Shown piece after piece: positions 22,908 to 33,200 of a stretch of DNA of 64,000 bases. The notes beneath the pieces were generated by a model. That model was not told the origin of the DNA. It saw only the letters and a program-made list of their open reading frames with translations, and made no database searches. Positions within the stretch are counted from its first letter, which is position 1. Each line of letters opens with the position of its first letter. Source of the stretch: Nemertoderma westbladi (Eukaryota > Xenacoelomorpha > Nemertodermatida > Nemertodermatidae); NCBI GenBank assembly GCA_032718475.1, contig JAUCBJ010005760.1:1-64000 (forward strand). Direction: 5' to 3'. Position numbers and translations under genes: made by a program.

Positions 22908-23084
22908 ATGCTATTTTTAATAATTATGTTTATGTTACAATTCTGTGATTCCTGTGAGCCTAACTGCCAAGATTCCTGCAGGTCACCAGATCGAACCCAC
23001 CTGGACATAATTGCCGAATGTGATAAGCAGTACACAACGAAAATTATAATACCTTATCCACTCATTCACCCAAAATCCCAATAA
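22908..23084 (+). CDS. Small ORF with signal-like N-terminus and five Cys
   Basis: 58 codons from ATG. The first 12 residues are hydrophobic (MLFLIIMFMLQF), followed by CDSCEPNCQDSC and one later Cys, then a Pro-rich tail. It resembles a small secreted Cys-rich peptide precursor in outline only. No family recognised, no promoter evidence, and AT-rich DNA often yields hydrophobic starts by chance. Confidence 0.18.
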   Translation: MLFLIIMFMLQFCDSCEPNCQDSCRSPDRTHLDIIAECDKQYTTKIIIPYPLIHPKSQ

Positions 23085-24871
23085 TATTTAAAAATATATT
23101 TCAATTTAAGTGGATTGCTAAAGGCAGAATGATGAATGCCAGAAAAGATGTCCAGGTTTACCATTACAAGACTTGGCAGTTCAATTGCCTCTATATTTAC
23201 ACAGAATTGAACAAAAGTTCATCCCTTTTCAAACGACCCACCCAGGTGGGCCCGCTGTGAGTGGATCTCGAGTGTTTCCCCCCGTCGTGTGGTAAAGCCT
23301 TTCCCTGAGCAATCCGCGGTATATGTATTAAATTATTATGGCATTGTGAATGGCAACAAATAACGCGGTGGTCGGCTTAATAGCAACAAACTATATTCCA
23401 CAAATCCATATCATATTATTGATCGTGCATACATTATTATTGGAAGCAAACCTTGGACGTTAATAGGTATTAACCGGTCACTAGTATGCAACGAGGGTGA
23501 AACACATTAGCAACACCTTGTGACAATATAGCGGATAATTATTCCATAACAACTTCCTTTGATAAAATAAATGCGTCATTGTACTGTAATGTGACCCTTT
23601 GACCGTATTTGGGTACTTCCATATTATTTCTAAGTCGCTGTTTTTCGTCTTGTTATGTTTCTTGGCTTATTAATATTATACGCTCTATGTTGCCGCATTT
23701 AAGTTCACTGTGATGATGCCCGCTACAGTGTCCTAAGTAAAGCTTTGGAAGTCATCTGCAATCAACGATTATCTCCTTTTGTATTCCTTAGAGGAAATAT
23801 GATCAGTTATTGTATTGAAAATAACAACAATTGTGTATTGTTCAGTAATTTCAGGTTTTGGAGGGGCAACATCATTCCAGCACATATTTGTCAAGCTCAG
23901 TTTCATTAAAAAATCATGACGAAATGTATCAACCAATATTAGCACAATCTGTATGATAGATATTTCTAGGAAGTAAATACGATTTTATGTTGTTTCAGGT
24001 TTTCGACTTAATTCTCAACATTAGGGGCCTATAACAACTACTTGGTAGCAAAACCCATTGATGTACAGAATTCTGGTGGGCCACGATCGATCTTGCACTC
24101 CTTGAATATTATATAATTTTTCCGGTAATAATCGAATCTTTTGAAACAACAAGTGCAATGAAATAAGTTTCAAGGAAGGTGGACTGAAAAGGTTGTCTCA
24201 TTTGCAAGTAACTTGCAGGATCTAATATCGTAATTTTGAGAAAAATAGTAACAAATTAAAACTTTGATTAACAGAAATGAAAATGATCTCACTAACTGAC
24301 ATGGAATGGCAGCAACACGATAGTGAGTGATCATAAGAAAAGTATCCCACTGAAGACAGGCTGGAGTTTTACCAAGTAATTATATATTTTATTGTACCGT
24401 TATGAAAATATCGAATTAGGGAGGTTATTGTTACTACTAACAATAACCTCCTTAATTGCATACTTTAGTTTTTCGTTAATTACCACTCGCCGCTACTGGC
24501 ACTAAGAAACTGTCTTGACATGATCACACACGTCTGATTTGTGGATGTCGTATATATTTCTGAATTATTTTTGACATATTGCTCCAGGTTATCGTTATAT
24601 TTAGTTAGGTTATTAAGGACCACCATTCTGGTAAAATGCTCAGCAATTTATATTCTCTTCACAGCAAAAATGCACAACAATTTGTCCACGTTGCGAAAAT
24701 ATGTCGAAAGGCCATCTATTCTGTATTCTGCTCTGTTCTGTTCTGAATGAATGCATTCCTTAGACATAATCAATATTCTATGTTTACATGCATGTGGTAA
24801 ACTTGTAATGGTAATCGTAATACTTAAATGGGCAGGTCAATAATAATTGTCGATTTTGATCGCTCTTGTTT
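23085..24871. other. Non-coding interval left of BEL-1
   Basis: No supported gene, array or RNA. It is the pre-insertion flank of the BEL element and ends in the ACTTA target site. Confidence 0.5.
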
Positions 24872-24876
24872 ACTTA
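24872..24876. other. BEL-1 target-site duplication, left
   Basis: ACTTA directly before the LTR TGTT, matched by ACTTA at 39013-39017 after the right LTR. Five base pairs is usual for BEL/Pao integrases. Confidence 0.85.
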
Positions 24877-25415
24877 TGTTAGCTTATTCAATCCCACTAA
24901 CCCAAACCCTAAAGTAAGCCGGTAAGCAATATTGGGGGCCACGAAATTGGATAATCAATCACTCGTGTCACCCCAACAAAATGGGAAGGAGAAACACACA
25001 ATGAGGGTCAGGGGCCAAACCCCTAACAGAGAGAGAACAGGTGGAGTGAACGGGAACACTCCAAAGGGCGCCAACAAGGGTATCAACCAATCAGAGGGGG
25101 GAAAGGCATCGATTAGGTAGAGTAACAAGGCCAACCCGTGCAATATAGCCAGTTGGCAGTAATCATTTTACTCAGTTATCTCAGTATCATATTGGTGCTA
25201 GTTAGGTTAGTTAGTTTAGCTAGGGAAGGACCGGGACTTTAATTACCGTTTCCCGCCTTCCGTGTACGACATCATATCACCTATATCTATATCTATATCT
25301 TATACCTGAACATTATACGCGACAAACAACGTAAACCCTTTCACTCTTCACACACGGCGGGGACGCGTGAATTAACAAACCGGATAAATCGGGATCCTCC
25401 CTGGATCCCGTCACA
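24877..25415 (+). repeat. BEL-1 5' LTR
   Basis: 539 bp, beginning TGTTAGCTTATTC and ending CCCGTCACA. It holds the promoter and polyadenylation signals by analogy with LTR elements; CTATATCTATATCTATAT near the 3' side is a TATA-like stretch. A 62-codon frame inside is identical in both LTRs but has no recognised content. Confidence 0.95.
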
Positions 25416-25520
25416 GTAATTAAGTCCGAGTTGCCACCCCAGCTAGCTACCAGTGACTACCAACCACCAATCTAAAGTTAAAGGAGATGAGTCAGTCGGG
25501 AGAGACGACACCGACGCGGA

Positions 25521-25581
25521 CCCCGGACGAAGAGCTAACGATCCGCGAGGCCGCAACCAGATGGTACAGGCCCGCAACGCC
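25521..25581 (+). repeat. Inverted repeat inside BEL-1 gag, left arm
   Basis: About 60 bp matching the reverse complement of 26199-26258 with only a couple of differences. Both arms are read as protein in the same frame, so one codes the antisense of the other. Confidence 0.85.
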
Positions 25582-26198
25582 GGACCCATCGGTAACGGGT
25601 CATCCGGCAGTTCAGGATGAGGGGGGCCGTCTGGAGCCCGAGGTCGAGCCGAGAGAAGGAGAGAGCGAGACGGAGGGAGAAGGAGACGAGTCGACACGGG
25701 ACGTGGGTCGACGTACTGATGTCGCCGGCCAGCCACAGGCCGAGGGCGACGAGCGGCCCACCGAAACGGCGACGGTGGAGCCGACGGTATGACGCCGGAC
25801 CCGGAGAGATGGAGGAGATGTCGGTACCGATGTCGCCGGTCAGCTACAGGCCGAGGGCGACGAACGGCCCACCGAAACGGCGACGGTGGGGCCGCCGGTA
25901 CGACGTCGGACCCGGAGAGACGGAAGAGAGGTCGGCGACGAGGACGTCGGGGTTTCTGATCGACTTCGACGGGCCTACAACGCGACCCAGAAACTACTAA
26001 AGGAGGCCAAAGAGGGGGCGAAGATAGACGAGGTGAGACTGAGGAAACGACTAGGTGAGTCGAATAGACATTTTAACTATCTAATGCGCTTCGGGCAAAG
26101 AGAACTGGCCAAGGAGAGAGCGAGAGGGGTTGCCGAGGAACTGTGTGACTTATGGCGGTGTAGGGGTATGGAACCTAGCGGAACCTATGGAACCTATG

Positions 26199-26258
26199 GC
26201 GTTGCCGGCCTGTACCGTCTGGTTGCGGCCTCGCGGATCGTTAGCTCTTCGTCCGGGG
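26199..26258 (-). repeat. Inverted repeat inside BEL-1 gag, right arm
   Basis: Reverse-complement partner of 25521-25581, containing GGTTGCGGCCTCGCGGATCG. Just before it, AACCTATGG and AACCTAGCG are short direct repeats. Confidence 0.85.
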
Positions 26259-27481
26259 TTTTGTACGTAGGGCCATACTTAGTCGATGCCTGGGGAGTAA
26301 AATTAGTGGGTTGGGAGAGACCTGAGGAGGGCGAATCCGAGGTTAACCCCGAGGATTCGGCCTCGTCGGTCGGAAGAAGTTCCGGGAGGCGGGGGAAAGT
26401 TAGTAGGACGGGGGGCGGAGGGAATCCGTCACAACCAATAAGTCTGCTACATCCTCCGTAAAAGAAAGACGGGTGAGAGAGATAAATGCCACGTACCGTC
26501 TTGATTTGATAGAGCAAGGTCAAAGGGAAGTAGGTAGACGGTTAGAGGAGGGGAGAGTGCTGCTAGAGAGGGAAATGGCATTGATTAAAGAAACCGGAGA
26601 GAGGGCCGAAAGGGCCGCGAGAAGCCTTAGGGAGTGTGAGGAAGTAGGGAGGAAGGAACAAGAAGAGCGTGAGGCGGAACGTAGGGAACGTATAGCAAGA
26701 GAGAAAAATGAGCGCAAAGAGCGTGAGGCGGAACGTAAGGAACGTGTAGCGAGAGAGGAAAGCGAACGCAGGGAACGTGAGGCGAGAGAGGAAAACGAGT
26801 GCAGAGAACGCGAGGCGAGAGAGGAAAACGAACGCAAAGAGCGTGAGGCGAGACGAAGGGAGGGGGCTAGAAGAGAGTTGGAATTGGCCGAGCGGGACGC
26901 ACGGGAGTGTAAGGAGAGAATAGCAAGGAAGGAGTGTGAGCGAAAAGAATTAGAGAAACGTCAAGGTGAGCTCACAGGGTACAAAGCTATACACACGCGC
27001 GAATGGGAACTGGCGCGAATAGGGGCGTCTGAGAGTGGGGCTGGCTCGAGTATTTTCGAGGAGCCAGAGGCCGTGGATACATTTATTAATACCCCACTTA
27101 CAGGGACCGCACGACAGACCCAAAACTGGTGTGACCGTACGGGCGGGGGGGGGGGTAATAATAATGCTATAGTAGACGTCATTAATATTAATAGTACCGT
27201 ATTGGATAACCCTAATCCCTTTATTGCAGCAAATAATACTTTACCTAGTAGCAGTAATTTAAATTTAAATACAAATAATAATTTCAATTTAAACGTGCAA
27301 AATAATCCGAATAATAATTTAAATTTAGAAAATAATAATAATTCAAATAACTTAAATAATGATCCAAGCCCGAATTTACAAAATAATTCAGATGATTTTG
27401 TTTCAAACGAACAAATTAATTCCGTTTCCAATATGGGTGCTATTAACGTGAACACGTCGGGCGTGTATGGCCAGGCAGACG

Positions 27482-27720
27482 GGGGCCTGGTAGGCCATAC
27501 AATTGGTAGGCCGGAAGTGGCGGGGTTGAGCCAACCCAGAGAGGGCCTGGAAGGCCACGTAGTTGGTAGGCAGGGAGTGGCTGGGTTGGGTAGACCCAGT
27601 GAGGGCCTGGTAGGCCACGTAGTTGGTAGGCAGGGAGTGGCTGGGTTGGGTAGACCCAGCGAGGGCCTGGTAGGCCACGTAGTTGGTAGGCAGGGAGTAG
27701 AGGGCCTGGTAGGCCACGCA
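27482..27720 (+). repeat. 60-bp coding tandem repeat in BEL-1 gag
   Basis: Four units with an exact 60-bp period (starting near 27482, 27542, 27602 and 27662). Each opens with GGGCCTGGTAGGCC, which contains an interrupted palindrome. The middle units are almost identical. Confidence 0.92.
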
Positions 27721-27832
27721 ATGGCAGAGGGAGAGGCGGGGGTGAATAGACCCGACCGCGGTAGGGTTGATGTGTCGACTAGAGAGGGATATAGTAGCGG
27801 GGTGAGAGATAGCGAAGTTAGATGTGGCGAGT

Positions 27833-27851
27833 GGGGGGGGGGGGGGGGGGG
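27833..27851 (+). repeat. G19 tract in BEL-1 gag at a frame change
   Basis: Nineteen G inside coding sequence. The upstream frame (26473) fails 28 bp later, while the frame at 27822-28487 carries on. A second G9 run lies at about 27889. Length change here would explain the frame break. Confidence 0.9.
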
Positions 27852-28487
27852 CTGCAGGGGCCCCACAACAGCGAGTTAGCGGTGAAAGGGGGGGGGGCAG
27901 AGAGTGCTCCACAAACGTCAACGGATAATGCGCGGGCCGAAATAGGTAAACCGCAACACCCGGCGACGGAGAGTAATAGGGGGATTGCGAGTATCCCCAG
28001 CGGCGTGCGACCGAGCAGAGAGAGACAGGTTGACGTCGTGAGAGGACGGACGAAGCGTCGAGCCCGATCAGAAGAGGGAAGAAGAGTAGTGGAATTTAAC
28101 CGGGAGGTCGACGAGAGATCTCACGAGCGGGAACACTCCACTGAAGGGAGAAGAAGAGAAGACAGTAGTAGAAGTATCGCCGCGAACGATAGAAGAGCGA
28201 GGACGGATAGCGAGCCGTCGGTAGTCGAGATGAGAACAGAGAGTCAGTGGGGTCGGACTCCGGGAGATTGCCGTCGCCCCGGAGAGATGCGACCTGGTGA
28301 GGCGCATTACGCGCCGATGGAAGGGTACGCGATGTACCGGTACGAAGACGAGAACAGTAGAGAGGGGGGTCGAAGAGAAACTTTCCGACGGAATGTACCT
28401 ACCGATCGAGAATGCGGTAGCCGCGGGGAGGACTATTCGATAAGAATAAACTTCGATCCCGAGCGACACATGCAGACTAGACCGTAG
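27852..28487 (+). pseudogene. BEL-1 gag-region continuation after the G-tract
   Basis: An open frame (27822-28487) overlaps the G19 tract and continues the hydrophilic, Arg/Glu/Ser-rich composition to a TAG at 28485-28487. The content is disordered and basic, with no domain recognised. The frame differs by one from the coiled-coil ORF upstream, consistent with polymerase slippage or recoding at the tract. Confidence 0.5.
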
Positions 28488-28556
28488 GACATACTGTAGG
28501 CCTTACTGCACATACCATAGGCTATACTGACAGAGGCAATGTAGGCGATAGGATAG

Positions 28557-28815
28557 CGCGGACAACGGGATTAAACCGGAAGTCGCGGAATACATACCGG
28601 CGGGTAGGCCAGAAGCTGATAGGCCTATACCGGTACCAGTAGAGCAGTATGACTACAGCATGCAGGGACATAACATATACCCAGGGGAGGGGGGAATTAT
28701 TGCGGATAGGTGCATGGGCCCCAATATATTAACATCAACCCCAGTACCAAACATACCGGTGGGGGGGGATAGGGTGACATTCCCCCATCACAATATCAAC
28801 AATATACCCCGATAG
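28557..28815 (+). pseudogene. BEL-1 gag-region short frame, Pro/Ile-rich
   Basis: Between two longer frames, an open stretch reads a Pro/Ile/Asn-rich peptide (for example PVPVEQYDYSMQGHNIYPG) and ends at TAG at about 28813. Composition suggests it is the linker before the capsid-like domain in an originally continuous polyprotein. G-runs at 28685 and 28761 lie inside it. Confidence 0.4.
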
Positions 28816-28835
28816 GAGCAAGAACGACGAGACCC

Positions 28836-30206
28836 TTGGATGAAAATAGGTCGTGCGACACAGAAATATGGAGGGGGCCGCTACCCCCGATGACATATCC
28901 AAGTCAAAGAAAAGCTGGAAATAGGACAGACGGACCGCACCAGACAGGAGAAACTATACAACATCCATCGAACCCATTGGAAGCTCAGGCGATGGGGATG
29001 GCCACGTTGATCGATGCGTTGAAAACGAGGATCGAGTTACCACCCGTGGAGCCATTCAAATTCGATGGGAGTAGGCCGGAAGAATATCTACAGTTTCGGC
29101 GCATGTATAGTAACGAAATACTAACAAAGAACTTGACGCAGGCGGAGTGCCTAAAATATATGCAAGTATACACGGGAGGCCCAGCATACGACATCGTGAG
29201 GCAATATCAAGGCATAGAGGGCGGCTTCACGACAGCATGGCGGGCACTGGACAGGGAATACGGGCACCCGGCCAAGATCATCAGACAGACACTGAGAGGC
29301 ATAACATCGGGTGGCCTACAGGATAATCCCGTTAGCATTAAGACGTTCGCTAACAAAGTCGAAAAGGCGCTAATCGTGCTGAAGACGCTAGACGCGCCAT
29401 ACGAGCTCAATGCGTCCAACAACATCACCACGATAGCGCAGGCACTACCGAACTGGCTGTGCAACAAGTGGAGGAAAATCGCTTTCTCCACTCGAGACAA
29501 GAAGGGTGTGGAACCGGGTCTAGAAGAAATGTCAAGCTTCTTAAACTACGAGGCTGAACTAATAACTGACCCAGTCTATAGCTAAGATAGCCTGGGAAAG
29601 GGACCAAAGACGGATTACCATAGACCGAAACCAGAGCACAATACATCAAACGCATTACCGAGGCTCAGGCAATCATTGCCATATGCAGCGACGCAGGGGA
29701 CTGCGAGTCCACAGATAGCCGAAAGTAAGACCACACCACGGAACGGACAGGGGAACAATAACAACACGGATAAATATACCCCCAGTACGTCCAGTAGGCC
29801 GAATCCAAACAATAAGAATAGTAGGGACTTTGGTACAAACGCAGCTGCGATACGCAATGCGCTGTATAAGGAGGGCTACGACCCAAAGAGCAAATGCCAG
29901 CTACACGCAAATGCGCTTCATCAAACCATGAACTGCAGGTACTGGCAGGCGCTACCTAGGCAAGATCAGATTGATTATGCGTTGAGCAATAAAATCTGCT
30001 CGCGATGTGTGATGAGTGGACATAGAGCTAGGGAATGCAAGGAGAAGCCGGTTAAGTTCGGTCAAAGGAGAGGCCAAACGATGGCAACGAGCACAGTAGG
30101 GGCGAAGAAGAGAGGAACGGTGTTACTTGGGGTAGTACCCGTGCGAGTGATTGGAGAAGGCAATCGATCGGTAATAATCCTGGTCGGCACTAATGCTGGT
30201 CGATAG
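28836..30206 (+). pseudogene. BEL-1 Gag capsid-like and nucleocapsid region
   Basis: One frame, interrupted by a single TAA at 29583-29585, from GTG/ATG context at 28836-28839 to TAG at 30204-30206. Residues about 60-245 resemble the BEL/retrotransposon Gag core: LPPVEPFKFDGSRPEEYLQF, then a helical region with AWRALDREYGHPAKI. After the stop codon come an Asn/Ser-rich linker and a nucleocapsid. The nucleocapsid has CQLHANALHQTMNC and a canonical CCHC knuckle, CSRCVMSGHRAREC, that would bind element RNA. The end overlaps the protease ORF at 30193 by 14 bp in another frame, so protease/pol synthesis needs a frameshift or reinitiation. Confidence 0.75.
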
Positions 30207-33200
30207 TGGAGCTGCCTTCACATTAGTCGAGGAATGGGTGGCCGAAGAGATAGGATTGAGAACGAGGCCAAGCAGAATGGCGGTAACAACCATCTCTAGC
30301 AAAGATGAGATCCTGGAGATGAGAACCGGACGGTGCGCAATTGCAGCGGTGGCACCGGGATGCGACTATGGGGCAACCATCGACCCCATCCAAGTGATAG
30401 AGTCAATTAATATCAATGCCAGGTGGCCAACCAACATCGAGGTCGAGCAGTATAAATTCCTGGACGACATTGACTTCTCAATCCCAGATGTGGACGTTAG
30501 GAAGGTATCCATCATAGTAGGAATGGACTGCCCAACGGCCCACGAAAGAATGCAAACGGTCTTCGGCGAAGACAAGCAGTGTGACCCGGTGGCGATATTA
30601 ACACCATTCGGGTGGACGCTGAGTGGCCCAATCAAAAGCAAGATACCATTTAGGATGTCGGAGACATCAGGATGCATGTTCGCGGGAACAATGCAGGAAA
30701 TGGGTGATGAGGGAGCAGAGGAGCAGCTTAAAAGACTGCTCAGACAAGATTTCGAGGGACTGAAAGAGACCGGGGTCGGGACCTCGGTAGAAGACAAGCA
30801 GGCTTTACAAAGCGTGGAGGAATCGATGACATGCGATGAGGGGCGGTACACCATAGGAATGGTATGGAAACTACCGAAGATACCACTGCCCGATAATAGA
30901 GGGATGGTACTCACGAGACTCCGCAAGCTGAAACAAACACTAAAACGGAGCCCCGAGAAGAATGAGTACATCCACAGAACGATTAAGAAGTACGTCGAGA
31001 AAGGATGGGCCGTGGAGTTACCGGTCGACGAGCCGAACACGGACAGGACATATTACCTGCCACTCCACGTGGCTTTAGACCCAAAGAAAGGTAAACTGCG
31101 GATGGTAGTTGACGCATCGGCAAAGACCAACGGAAAATGCTTAAACGACTATCTGTTAGAAGGTCCAAACATATACAACTCGGGCATAGAGGTCCTACTT
31201 AGATTTAGGAATGGGAAACACGCCTTCACGTGTGACATAGAAGGCATGTTCAACCAAGTCCGTGTAACGGAGGAAGATAGCGACAGTCAACGCTTCTTAT
31301 GGTACAACGGCGAGGAAGAACCGCCGATAATACCGGCATATAAGATGGTAGTACAAAACATGGGAGCCAAGTCGTCTTCATTTACGACGACTATGGCAGT
31401 GAGAGATACAGTGAAGGGGAAGGAAGATAGATACAGCACTAGGGCCGTCGATATGATTCGACGCGGCTTCTACGTAGACGATGGAATGGAGTCTGGAAAT
31501 ACGGTTAAGGAGATACTGGACACAGGGCGCGAGGTTCGCGACATCCTAAAAGGATCCGGCTTTAACCTGACCAAATTCCAATCCAGTTCGGAAGAATTTA
31601 TCAAGGCGATAGAGGACAAGAGACCAGAATCGACCATGGATAATCCCACAACAGCCAAAGGGCAGGACATGGCGAACAAGAGAACAGAATCTCAACAGAA
31701 GGCATTGGGAATCGTGTGGAACAGAGAGACAGACGAACTGAAGTATCAGCTGAGCCAGGAGGGCGCAGACATCCACACGAAGAGGGGCTATGTATCGTAT
31801 ACAGCAAGGATATACGATCCCCTAGGCCTAGCATCCCCATTATTAGTCACGGGGAAACAGATACTCAAGAGAGTATACAAATTGAAGGATGAGTGGGACG
31901 TAGAGGTACCAGAGGAAATCAAGAAACAGTGGAGTAAGTGGACAGGAGACTTGGAGAAGATGGGAACATACAACATGCCACGAGTGTATTTCCCGGATGG
32001 GAACATGACGAATCTGGACCTACACATGTTCTCCGATGCGTCGTTGGAGGCGTACGGAGCAGCACTCTATTTAGTACAACGAGAGGGGGCTCACAAGCCC
32101 AGACTGGCCTTTAGCAAAGCAAAGTCAACGCCGCCAGATTCAGCATCAGTTCCCAAATTAGAATTGACAGCTGCGAGACTAGGAGTTAGAGCCACAGCCT
32201 ACCTAGTGGATACTATTCCCAACATAGTGGAGACACACTACTGGACGGACTCCATGGTAGTGCTTGGTTGGCTACATAACGAAAGGACGAGATACCCAAT
32301 ATTCGTCGCAAATAGAGTGGACGAAATAAGGGCGACCACAGAACTGGAAAGGTGGCACTACTGCCCAACGGACGAGAACCCGGCGGACTTGTTGTCGAGG
32401 GGCGTGGTACGCCACACTTTCTTGAAGAAGGAAGTATTGTGGCAACATGGGCCACAATTTCTGAGCGATAAGGAGGCCTGGCTGCCGATGAGAAAGGTGG
32501 ACCCGGGCTCAGAAATAGTGTCAGAGGGAGAAGAAGGAGACTCAGAGGGAGAAGAGATATACTCCCAGATGGTGAGGGAGATTAGGGACGTGCAACCAAA
32601 ACAAGAACTATGCGATAACCCGACGGATAAACTCCTCAGCTACAGCTCTAGTTGGTATAAGGCCAAGAAATTAGTGGCGTACTGGAGAGCCTTCGGGAAT
32701 TTCCTCGCGGGACTTGGCAAAGACAAGAAGATCAGGACATCCATAGATCTGGAAGGAGTGGCCAAGGCAGTCATCCGCTATGAACAACGGAAGGACTATG
32801 GCGACGAGGTGGAACGCGTCGGTAACCAACAGCACCTTCGACGGGACAGCGAGCTGATCACGCTGTCGCCACAACTTAATGACGACGGGATTCTAGTAAT
32901 GAATTCTAGGGTGGGATACAACAACAGCATAATCGTACCACCGAAACCCATCATCATTCCCACAGGATCGCCAATAGTTCACCAGATTATCTGGGACTCC
33001 CATAAGTCGATATTGCACGGGGGCACCAACCGAACCCTCACCGAGATAAGGAGGACCTTTTGGGTCAAACAGTTGAGGAAGAAGGTAAAAGCGGTAGTGG
33101 GGCAGTGCCAGACCTGCCGACGAGCGAAGAAGGAGCGAGCCATACAAGAGATGGCGCCACTACCGGCGAGTAGAGTAAGACAGCACGACCCGCCATTTAC

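Larger units (their letters stand above)
25487..26461 (+). pseudogene. BEL-1 gag-region ORF, N-terminal part
   Basis: The frame runs from ATG at 25487 to TAA at 26459-26461, interrupted once by TGA at 25790-25792. A tandem duplication of about 114 bp spans the stop. The matching codon in the second copy is CGA, so the stop looks like a C-to-T mutation. The first part is Glu/Arg/Pro/Thr-rich and disordered-looking; the second has a basic helical stretch (about DRLRRAYNATQKLLKEAKEG). Part of it is the inverse of sequence encoding its own N-terminus (see the inverted repeat at 25521/26199). Function is inferred only from its place before gag. Confidence 0.6.
26473..27879 (+). pseudogene. BEL-1 gag-region ORF: coiled coil, Asn-rich and 20-residue repeats
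   Basis: A 468-codon frame starting in GTG context; the frame is open further upstream, so the true start is unclear. Residues about 10-170 are an extended Glu/Arg helix (repeats of REAREENERKE type), a strong coiled-coil candidate. A short Gly-rich stretch and an Asn-rich low-complexity zone follow (about 220-320). Then come four repeats of a 20-residue unit with EGLVGHVVGRQG at about 336-415. The frame runs into a G19 tract at 27833-27851 and soon stops; an overlapping frame continues to 28487. Coiled coils are common in Gag assembly regions, but no standard domain was recognised here. Confidence 0.6.

Noticed and set aside
24932-25120. 62-codon frame in each BEL-1 LTR
   Set aside because: Identical only because the LTRs are nearly identical; low-complexity, no domain.
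26520-26837. Minus-strand Ser/Leu-rich frame opposite the coiled coil
   Set aside because: Antisense of a Glu/Arg repeat; no support.
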